A stretch of 64,000 nucleotides of DNA from Mytilus californianus (taxonomy: Eukaryota > Mollusca > Bivalvia > Mytilida > Mytilidae): positions 43,446,426-43,510,425 of the forward strand of contig NW_026262679.1 in assembly GCF_021869535.1 (NCBI RefSeq). The letters are read 5' to 3'. A program made the position numbers and the translations under genes. Positions within the stretch are counted from its first letter, which is position 1. Each line of letters opens with the position of its first letter. Shown piece after piece: positions 40,401-52,400 of this stretch. The notes beneath the pieces are model-generated. The model did no database searches. It was not told the origin of the DNA and saw nothing but the letters and a program-made list of their open reading frames with translations.

Positions 40401-43400
40401 ATTTTTGGCCCCTAATTCCTAAACGTTTTGGGCAATTACCCCCAAACTCAATTCCAGTTTTCCCTTTGTGATATGGAACCTTGCAGTACAATTTCATAAA
40501 GATCCATGCACTTACACACAAGTTATTGTCATGAAACTAGAAAAATGCTTTTTTCGGCCCCTAATTCCTAAAATTTGGAGGCAATTACCCCCAAAATCAA
40601 TCCCAGCATTCCCTTTGTGATATGGAACCTTGTGGTACAATGTCAGAGAGATCCATACACTAACACACAAGTTATGTCTGGAAGTTACAAAAATGCTTAT
40701 TTTTGGCCCCTAATTCCTAAACTGTTGGTACCATAACCCCCAAAATCAATCTCAACCTTCCTTTTGTGGTATTGAACCTTATTGTAAAATTTCATAGAGA
40801 TCCATATACTTAAACTAAAGGTAGAGTGAAAACTAATGTGTCTTCGGACGACGACGCCAACGTCATACCAATATACGAACGCAAAATTTTTTTGCGGTCG
40901 TATAAAAACTGCAAAATTTCCTTAAAATTACCAATTCAGGGGCAGCAACCCAACAATGGGCAGATAGATCTTAACCTGATGAACATTTTCATGTCAGATT
41001 TACTCTAAATGCTTAAAAGTTTCAGAGATATAAGCCTAAAACTGCATCTTACCCCTATGTTCTATTTTTAGCCATGTCTGCCATCTTGATTGGCAAGCTG
41101 GGTCTTTTAAACTAGATACCACAATGATGATTGTGGCCAAGTTTGGTTAACTTTGGCCAAGTAGTTTCAGAGGAGAAAATTTTTGTAAAAGTTAATGCCT
41201 GACGACGACAGACGCCAAGTGATGAGAAAAGCTCACTTGGCCCTATGGGCCAGGTGAGCTAATAAAATTGTATGGGTTTTGCTAATTGTTGAAGGGCGTA
41301 CAGTGACCTATAGTTGCTAACATCTACATCATTTGGTCTCTGGTGGATAATTATCTAATTGGCAATCATACCACTTCTCCTTGTTTTATATTATCTTATT
41401 CTGAATGTTACATAACTTACTGGTTTTACTTCTGCTGTCCCTTCAACTCCATCTACAATAAAACAAGATTATAAAATACTTAATTTCACTGCTAAAAGCA
41501 TGTCATAGTGCATCACATCCAATACTGATGAATTTCAAACACTGATATTTTTTATCCTTGAACTTTAGATTATGTAACTAGAGAGTTTATGAATGAAAGT
41601 AAATGAATTAAATGAATGAATTTAAAAATGTCTGTAAAATCATGCTTACATTATCAACTCTTGATATAACAAAAACTCAATTTTAAATTTTTTTTATATT
41701 ATATTATTTTATTTGTTTTCATGGACATTCGTTACATAGGTTTTAATTTCATGCAGATAGAAAACCCTTTTGTAGATGAGGCAAAGTCTATGTTTTGCAA
41801 TGGGAAACCCCGAAAAACATTCTGATCAATATATAACAGGAGATAGAAAATTCCCCCAAGTATCAATGTTTTAGAATTCACTGACACAAATAATAGAAAA
41901 TGATAGTCAATGCTTTTTTAAATGAAATGGACAATTTTTGCTCTAAATATGTCTTAAATTTTCTATGCTTTTATTCATCAAAAATAGACCTCAATTGTAT
42001 TCCTTTTCCTATAAATGTAGATTATCAATGACTGATAGGACTCATCCAATAACGTTTTTGCTTTTTGCATTTATTTTTTTTTTTTTTTTGCTTTTTCATT
42101 TTTTTTTTTTTTTTTTTTTTTTTTTGCTCTTAGATGATTTAAAGATTAAAACTCTTAAACAGTCCAAGAAAGAAAGAGGTCTGAAATATTATTTTATACG
42201 CTACATACCTAAACTAATAGTAGTGTTCTCTGCTTCTGGTTTATAGCCAAGTTCAGGGTCATCTTTACAAATATACAAGTTATTTTATTAGTTATACTTT
42301 CTTTGGATAACTGAATTCAAAATGTGTTACTTACCATAGATTTTTATTCAAGACACAAGTCATACTCAACAATAAAATCTGAAAAAATTTATTAATATTT
42401 GTGGATGATGGATGGCTGTTTAAACATTCAATCAACCTACTGTGGATTCATTAATATTCGTTGGATACCAATTTTCGTGGATCTTGTGGGTACAGGTAAA
42501 CCACGAAATTAAGTGTTCAACGAATTACAAATTGTCTTTAAGGTTATATGCAGACTTTGGCAAAAGCAACGAAATCAAATATCCACGAAAATGCAAGTTT
42601 TCCTCAATCCAAGAAAATCGGTACCAACGAAAATAAATGAATCCACAGTAAATGCTTATTCAGGAAGTGAACATGCCAATGATATGACCCCTGCTTTGTA
42701 CATTATCAACATGGTGAGCCTGATTTTTACAATCTATTTCACAAAGTAACAGTTCCCAGGAAGACACCTAACCAGAAACACTATTCTGTGTATAAACTAA
42801 TGTCATGTGCTTATTTCAGAAGCAGCAACTATCAATTTCATGTCATCGATTTGGTCAAAACCCAGGACCTCAGGCTCTTGAGGTGAGCACCCTACCAGGA
42901 CCACCAAGGTGGTTGATCATTATCTTATTTATAAAGATATGATGCACTAGAAAGTTTTCATGTAAATTTAAACATATATGGTTTAGAGGTTGAAATCTTA
43001 ATAGTTAAAAAATATGCAATTATTCGAACAATTTATGATACAAGTTGGATGGGGCATGACCTCTGGGAACAAAACAGGAAGATCCTGTAAAAACAATTGA
43101 GAAAACACATGGTTTTGGGCTGGTGATCAACTATTAATGATATAATTTTTTGATTTTTTGAGGGACAAATCTATGGTAAATTGGAAACGGTTATCACAAG
43201 GATAATTTTGACTTGAAATAAAAATAATTTAAATCATAAAAATTTATCTTAAAACACCTCTATCCCTTCCAAAAGTATAATTTTTTATCAGTTTTCACCA
43301 AGTCATGCAACTTTTAAAAAAAAACATTCCACAAGCAAATAACTGTCTGAAATTAGTTAAAACCATTCCTCTCATTATGACATTTAAAAACTATAAATAG

Positions 43401-46400
43401 TTTAGGGATGTCAATTTAATTAGCTTTTTAATTCTAAAACCATTAACAAATAGATAAGATGTAAAACAATGCCCTTCTCAAGTACATGTCTGTCGATTGT
43501 TATCAATACATGTTTATCGACAAAATATCTTCAATGTAAATCTGTCTATACAAAACAATAAAATGTTACCATATAACATAATGCCCAGCTTGCACGTTCT
43601 TGTGTCTATGCTCAGTAAACCTAAACATCAGACCAAAATAGTATTTGACATAAAATTTTGCCTCACAAATGCACCAAGTTACAAGTTCAAATTGACCCCA
43701 ATTTCACGGTAAACTAACTTAATCAAAAACTTTAACCTGAAAATGTACCATCACATTTCTATGTTCAGTGAACCAAGAAATTGGAGGTCAATATGTGTAT
43801 ATAGTTTAGAGTTGGTGTTACCATAGCTTATGGTAAACTACATTAACAAAAGATTTTAACCCGATATGAGACGGAAACAGACCAGAAAACATACTGTTTC
43901 CTGACTACCATAGATGGATCCTTTATTAAAATACACATCTTACCATAATAGGGTATAGGATCAATGGGATATAACCATGTAGGTCTAGGTGGTGGAGTGT
44001 ATGGATCAAGTAACATGTCATCTGGTAAACTGTCAAAGTTTACAGCATCGTGGCTTTTGAAATGATGTTTAACATGTGTATGATGCACCATATGTGACTT
44101 GGATAAAACCTGAAAAAAATAAATGTTATTTATCAAAACTGATTTTTATTAATAGGCATGTTCTCCTCTTCATATTCAATCATAATAAGTTAAATGAGAT
44201 TGAATTTTGATCTTAAGAAAGTAACAAGACTAAAGGAAATTAAATGGTGTTCCTCCCTTCATCAAAATATTACCAACCTTCATTTATTTCCTCATCTGTC
44301 CTTTTTTATAAACATCTGGAGTGAAAAGTCTGACTTTCAACATCAACTTGCTTTAATTAGGGTGCCACCGGTGAATTTTATGTCAATGAAATGCGCGACT
44401 GGCTTACCAAGACTGTAATAAAATGCTTCGCTGAGCGATTCCTGATACGACCGCTGAGGTCCAACCCTGAACAGTTGGGGCAAGTTTGAACACAATATTC
44501 AAGCTTGATACTGTCTGAATTTGGATTGTGATCAAATTTTTGACATAATATATGTTTCTGACACAAAATAATCTTAAAAATTTGAAATGGGTTGAAAAAT
44601 TTGTATTAATTTTCAATTAAAGATTTCTTGCAATTGCACAATACTGTGCAATTGGATATTTCTTGCTATTGCGCAATACTATGCAATTGAAGATTTCTGG
44701 CTATTGGGCACTATTGTGCTATTGCACAATACTGTGCAATTGGATATTTCTTGCTATTCTGCAATATTGTGCAATTGAAGATTTCTTGCTATTGCTATTG
44801 CGCAATACTGTGCAATTGAAGATTTCTTGCTATTGAGCAATACTGTGCAATTGAAGATTTCTTGCTATTGCGCAATACTGTGCAAATAAAGATTTCTTGC
44901 TATTGCGCAATACTGTGCAATGGAAGATTTCTTGCTATTGTGCAATATTATGCTATAGCGCAATACTATGCAATTGAAGATTTCTTGCTATTGCACAATA
45001 CTATGCAATTGAAGATTACCTGCTATTGCGCAATAGTGTGCTGTTGCACAATACTTCATATAATAATTTACACGTCATATTTGGTGTGTATCTCCTGCCA
45101 TATCAGTATATTTTGCTTTTAAATATAAATCAGAAATAATGCAAAAATGGACAATTTTAAGAAAAAAAAAAAAAAAAATTATGAAAAAAAAAATCCCCCC
45201 CCCCCTAATATTTTTTTTCCCCTTTTAGTAAATACCCCCAAACACAATCCCAGCTTTCTCTTTGTGGTATGGTACCTTGAGGTACAATTTCAGAAAGATC
45301 CATACACTTAAACACAAGTTATTGTCTGGAAACTAAAAAAATTCTTGTTTTTACCCCTTTTGGCCTCCAATTCCTGAACGTTTGGGGAAATTACCCCCAA
45401 ACTCAATTCCAGCCTTCCATTTGTGGTATGGTACCTTGCATTACAATTTCAGAGAGATCTATACACATAAACACAAGTTATTGTCTGGAAACTAGAAAAA
45501 TGCTTGTTTTTGGCCCCTAATTCCAGAACGTTTCAGGCAATTACCCCCAAACTCAATCCCAGCCTTTCTTTTGTGATATGGAACCTTGTGGTACAATTTC
45601 AAAAAGATCCATACACTTACAAACAAGTTATTGCCTGGAAACAACAAAAATGCTTGTTTTTTGCCCCTTTTTGGCCCCTACTTCCTAAACTGTTGGTACC
45701 ATAACCCTCAAAATCAATCCCGACCTTCCTTTTGTGATATTGAACCTTCTGGTAAAATTTCATAAAGATCCATTCACTTAAACTTAAGTTATTGTCCGGA
45801 AACCAAATTTGTCTTCAGACGATGACGCAGACGACATCATACCAATATACAATGCAAAAAAAATTTTTGCGGTCGTATAAAAACATGATAAGCAACTTAC
45901 CTGTACAAAGAATTTGTACTGATTATCAGATTAGCAACTTACCTGTACAAAGAATTTGTACTGATTATCAGATTAGCAACTTACCTGTACAAAGAATTTG
46001 TACTGATTATCAGATTAGCAACTTACCTGTACAAAGAACTTGTACCGAGTGTCAAGTGTTGTTGAATACAAAACATCTAAATCCAAAGTGGATCCACATT
46101 TAACCTTGTTTTCCACTGATGGTATGTGGATATAACTATTAGATGGAGAGAACCATTTCTGAGCATTATGATAAGAACTTGGCTCATACATTTTAATAAT
46201 ATGATGGTATCTACCATAAGGTTGGAAGTACTTGGGTGCCCTCGCCTACAAAAATTACACATGTGAAAAAAGTAAGTCATACAAAATTTAATTATTGTAA
46301 AAAGCAGATCTATGTATTAAACAGATTTTTCTTTAAAAAAAACTAGATGTTGCAATTGTTGATACATAAATTTTTGTTTTAATGATATAAAATAAACATG

Positions 46401-49400
46401 TGGTCACTGATTTCGTTTTTGGTGTATTAACCAATCTGTTAACTATTTCATGGTGAAAAACATCAAAAATTGACTTTAGTTTAGACAGCCTACAACGTCT
46501 TTACATAATGCTTATTTCGACATTTTGAGGCATTTTTTTAACCTAGAACACGACTGTGATGATGCATACTAATTTGATTTGGTGAACGCTTTTCACAAAT
46601 TGTATGTGCTTTCTATACAAATGCTCACCTACTTTGAAAGAATTCAATCAGTAATATTTCAGAAAAAGAGATAAATGCATTTTAGTTTTACTTTTTCTGA
46701 TAAAGTTCAAAGAGCCAAAGTTGTATGCAAAATTTAACCAAAATCAGTGTCCAGTGTCAGCCCATTTACTGCAACTTGTGCAACTTGACCTTAAGAATAA
46801 TGTTCCATTGCCTTATAATCAGTAAAGCTGTTGTTAATAGTTCAATATTATCCTTATGAAAAGTTGTATTGCAGGTGTGAAAATCTACAACAAACTTACA
46901 TTAAAACTTAGTCTATTAACATCCTTTGGTAAAGTCTTGATAGCAAACTTTACGAGTCCATTATCATCACTTGTAAAATTTCTCTTTAGATGAAACTCAG
47001 GGTCATAATTATCAGCTTTTATCTCAATAAGTTCTCCTGGGGCAGGACTTCCATCAGGCTTAGTTACTATTACCTTAATAAATAAAACATATAAAACTTA
47101 AAAGACGGTATAAAGATTCTAAGCTAAGAACAGGAAGAGGAATAACGAAGCATTTCATCTACGTTAAAGGCAATAGGAATAAACTATCAAATTTTACCTC
47201 CACTTTAGGAGGATTTACTTTTAAAAGGACCAAAAATTAAATGACAAATGAGTTCAAGGACATGGATGCCTTTCACCTCGACCCCTCCCCTCAAAAAAAA
47301 CCAACACAACCAAGTTTTGAAAACCACGCTACTGTGGATTCATCTATTTTTGTGGATACAAATTTTTGTGGATTGAGGAAAAAAAGGATTTTTGTAGATA
47401 TTTGATTTCATGTTTGCCAAAGTCTGCAAACAAGCCTATAGAAAATTTATACTTAGTTGAACATTTAAATTCGTTGTCCACGAAATGCACGAAAATTGGT
47501 GTCCCACGAATACTAATGAATTCACAGTATCTGCAAAATGAAAATGAAGTAAAATAGTGGAATATTTAAAACACATTATTTAAAACAGCATGTGGTTATC
47601 ATCACAATGAAGTTAAATTTGGTGTTTTTTGTTGTTGTAAAATCAAGAAACACCAAATCTGAAATAAGGTTCTTACCCTAATAAAAACAGACCGAATTAT
47701 GACTCAGGAATGACAGCATGCAATATATGATGAACAAAAGTTTGGTCCAGGTAAACTTTTACTTATAATGATAACCTCAAATTATGGAGAAACATAACGT
47801 GTAAATTGTGAAGTAGCTCTTTGTAAATTGATCTTAAACATTTCAAACAATTCCAACCATTATGGAGTTTAGCAACACTAACTTACTTAATGAAGAACCA
47901 AAATGAGAATAATGAAAAAAGGGTTATTTTTTTACACTGTTAGGGCTGTTCTAGAAAATACTATGTCCCCTCCAGGGACAGCACTTTTTTTTTAATCCCC
48001 ACCACCCACAGAAATAAAAATAAATTAGAACAACACTCCCTTTGTATTTTGGTATTTCAAATACAACCACCCACATAAAATTAAAAAAAAATTGCCTTCC
48101 CAGCCGGGGGGGGAAGGACATAGTATTTTCTGGAACAGCCCTTACTTTAAATCTAAGAGTCCTTAAAAATTACTAAAGTTTTTGAAAGGGAAAAAATAAT
48201 TCATCATTTTTAAAGCATTAACGGCACAATACCTTAGCAGCATTTGGTAAATTAAAAAGAGCAAAAGACATTTTAATTGTTATAAATTAAAACAAACATT
48301 ATTTATAAAGGATTAGATGAATATAGAACTATATCAGTAACATTTTAACACCTTGCAAAAAGCATATGCTTTTTCCAGAAATTTAAGGCTCGATTTGTAT
48401 GCAACAGGGGGGAAAATTACAAAAAACAATGCTAACCATTTTTAGTATACAAAGTGAACTTAATATCTTATTTCAGCAAAAGTTCTATGGCAAAAAAAAA
48501 AATGGGAAAAAAACATTTTACTAATATTTCTAAAATGTATAATACTAATTACATAAGTGACAAAGATTAAAATCACCAGAACAGCATTTTGTATTCACTT
48601 AATGAAAAAATATATTTTAAATTTGGACTAATATTTTTAAATCACATGAAATAAAAGGAAATGTCCAATAATTAACAAGCAACAGGTGTTCTAAGGGCTA
48701 TTCCAGGATAAATATGTAGGAGGCAGGGCATGTGTGGGTTGAGCAACACTTTTTTTAAACCCCACCATCCATAATTTTTATTTGTAACAGATTTGTATTT
48801 GCTTCAGTCTCTATTACCCACAGAAAAAATTTAATCTGCTGTGCAAAGCTCTCATACATTTCTTCTTGGAAAAGTCCTAATTAACAATCAATCTATAATT
48901 CAATCGAAAGTTAGAATTATTTTGTGTGATAAAACTTCAAACATGTCAAAAGAGACATGTAAATGATCTTCTTTGAGCGCTATTCCATTAAAATGAAGAA
49001 GAAAGGATAGGTTGGGAAGTTTTATCTTTGGACATTGGTTGTGAGTCATTTCTAGTTGTATGTAATCTTGTTGTATGCATTACTACTCAAAAATAGTATG
49101 TTGGTGGTAATGAACTTTGGTTGGGGAGAGGTCTGAGCCCTTTAAACATGTTTAAACCCGCCACATTCTGTATGTACCTGTAATTCAGTGGTTGTTGTTT
49201 GTTGCTGTATATTCTATTTTTTTTTTTGTAAATAAACTAGGTCCTTAGTTTTCTTGTTTGAATTGTTATACATTTGTCATTTTAGAGCCTTTTATAGCTG
49301 AGGGCTATTTCATTAAAATGTATGTGGGAGGGTAGGAAGGGACTTTCAAAATATCCCTACAACCAAGAACCATTTTTTAGATAATTTTGCATGATGGTAA

Positions 49401-52400
49401 TAGACCCAAGGCTTCCAAAACGGTCATATATTCCGGACATTTGTATAATGTCCGGTAAAAGTCCAGCTGGGCAAAGCATGAAACGGTCATCTACTTTTTA
49501 ATTTTCAAGGCTTTCTTAAGAGAGGGTCATTTTAACATGATTCGCGATCTTTTTGACCCAACCTTTTGCCTTTAAAAGCCAGAGCTCCAGATAAGAATTC
49601 ACAAATTGGGGTTTTTACCCATCATTTTTTTATGTAATTGGGTGATAGAGTTTTTTAATTGCATTATCAATTCCGATTCACCCCTCAAGCAAATATCAAA
49701 TTGGGTTTTTCACCACCAAGCTCCTTAATGTATTGGGTTTTTTCATCAACACAATATTGAATATTTAGGCATGTTATAATCACATTATATCAACCCAAGA
49801 TGTTTTTCCATCTTTAATATGTTTCTTTCTTTGTATATGTGCTAGCTGTTTTGTTTGGTTTATTCACTGACGAGCAATTGTACGTTTGATTTGTGTCCCG
49901 TTTTAAACGTTCTGCCAGTTTTGTATTTTCTCGCAACTTATATAAACTGCAGCTGGTATCAATAGTTGGACAGTAACTAATTACCTTTCTAGATCCCATA
50001 TGATATCCTACAGTTTATTTGGGGTAGGTGTGGCTTAGTGTTAAGATTTTTATGTAATTTATGTGAAATTTAGGTGCTGTAAGAAAGTTTTGCCAGTCCT
50101 TTCACCTATTTGCCAGATCTACTTTTTAATAAAAATAATAAGTAGTTCCCAGATTTAAGATATACCCCAAAACCTTGACCAGGTTTAAAGGGTGGTTTAA
50201 TTACGGACACCACATTCAACTTCAATATACAAATAATTCTGCAACATTAAATAAATAAATAACACTTGCCAATAAGACAGCTATCTTAAGCATACAGAAC
50301 AATTAGACCAAAATAAAAAAAGTGTCAAGCTGCATTGACGTAAAAAAACGGATATGTGTATTCACTCAACTAAAATGAAAAAATAATATATAAACTAAAA
50401 TTATACCTGAATGTTTTTGTTTAATTTAATTAACATAAATCTGGGTTAAGTTGTCCCTTATTAGAACTTTTGGTTTCCGATGCTTTCCAACTACATATCA
50501 TGTCATAATTAATTTGGCCTTTCACTTTTTCCAACTGATTTCGTTCTTGAAGAAACCCCGTGTTTATTGTTCTAGCAATGTTCTCGTTAAGGTACGCAAA
50601 CACGCCCGTGCGTTCGACGGACGCTTCATAAAACACTAGATGAGTCTTGTTATCATCATAACTTGTCCTCAGCTATCAAAAAGAAGCTGAAAACATGCTT
50701 CTATTCAATATTTTTACCGGACATTTACTTTCGTTTTAATTCATTGTATGTTACGATAAGTCCCGAGCAATTCGAAAAAAATATGAAAACATGACAAACG
50801 CTAATTGGATAAACCCCGAGAAGATCGAAATGTTTTCATGAACACGTGTACCTTTTGAGCAACGGAAAATTCCAACAGGGACCCATTTCAGCTTCTTGAT
50901 GCAGGGCTCTATTTTTAGAACGAAAGGAAATTTCCAATTATAAATATTATAAAAATAGATTTACGCGACGATTGTAATTAGATAAGGGTAAATAACGCAA
51001 ACGATAGCGAATAAAAGCGTTAAGAACTCATGGTTTTGGCATATAATTGGGTTTTCCTTTGAATTAATTGGGTTATTGAACCCTGCAATGGGCAATTGCA
51101 TTGGGTTTTTAATCATTTGTATTGCGTGATCACGCAAATACGCAGCTTATCTGGAGCTCTGAAAAGCCACACATTTCCGGACATAAAAGTGACATGATCA
51201 TTAAGTACTATCAAAACAACCCCTACTTTAATACCTTCTCATTTTAATCAAGGCTAATTAGTTGTAGAACAACTGAAATTTACCTGTTCAGGTGACAGGT
51301 AAACTATTTTGAACCGGACATTGATCGGTCTATTCAAAGTTATTTTCTTACATTTCAGCGGTTTGCATTTAATTAATTTAGTCAAAAAGATTTAAATTAT
51401 TCAGAAATACATTTACAAATATGATTTGATGAAAAAATTAAAAAGGTCAAAATGAAAAATCGTCATAACCATGTTGTTTGAACCAGAGACATGTCTCTGT
51501 TTGAACTAGTACATGTGTGCGCATGTTCACAGGTGTGAAATTTAATTATGCATTCTAATTTCTTCAAAAAAGGCTTAAATTGTCATTGATACCTTTATCT
51601 CACGTTTATTTCGAATATTTTCTTGAAGAAATAACGCAGAAAGAGCTAATTACACTCATTCATGCTTTGCAAACGTACATGGAATTTACGCATCTGTCTC
51701 TGGTCCATGTTTTACCATTGTCAAGATAACATCAGGTATAAGATTTAAAGACGAAAGTAAAGTTTTTGACAACGTTATTTTGCACAAATAAAGAGTCTAA
51801 GGCTGATATAAGTACGCTGATGTTGCACACTTCGAATGATGCACTGCAAATTTAACAGTTTACGTCAGAACTTCGAATTTGAATCATAGAAAGTTTAATA
51901 TCCTTTTTTTTTTTAATGTCAATCATTGGGATGACCAACTCGGCAACTGACTACCATAATTGCCTTTTGTTTATTTTGTCTTAAGGGATTAAAATCGGGA
52001 TACTATATAAAATGTCCGGCTGGCTAAAAATTATTTTGGAAGCCCTGTAATAGACACATACTGAAAAAAGACCCATGACCCACATTCAACAGTTGAACTT
52101 CCCTTCCTACCCTCCCACATACATTTTAATGGAATAGCCCTTACTATGTGGTTATGCTTTGCTCACTGTTAAAAGCTGTATGGTTGACCTGATATGTACT
52201 TTGTGTTTGAGTGGTTTTGTTGGGGTTTTTTTTGTGCTTTGTAATGATCTAATGGGTTAAGCCCTTTTCAATCCTTTTTAATAGTTTGTTCTTTTGTCGT
52301 GCTGTTACACCAGTTTCAGGTTAGCAGAGCATTGGGTGCCAACAAACATGTTTAACCTGCAACAGTCTGTGCCTTCCCAAGTCAAGAGCCTGTGATTCAG

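Larger units (their letters stand above)
49301..52142. mobile_element. TIR element 'W'
   Basis: Left AGGGCTATTTCATTAAAATG then TATGTGGGAGGGTAGGAAGG; right end is the inverse (CCTTCCTACCCTCCCACATA, CATTTTAATGGAATAGCCCT), ~45-bp near-perfect TIR. Its own body is small (~200 bp); the rest is element X. Confidence 0.9.
49141..52215 (+). repeat. SINE-like repeat split by the nested stack
   Basis: 49141-49300 reads the left part (TTTAAACCCGCCACATTCTG ... GCCTTTTATAGCTG). It resumes at about 52143 (ACTATGTGGTTATGCTTTGC TCACTG...). All sequence between is element W and its contents. Confidence 0.8.

Noticed and set aside
50430-50636. 68-codon minus-strand frame inside element Y as captured gene fragment
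   Set aside because: No recognisable motif and too short to judge; left as an unassigned frame.
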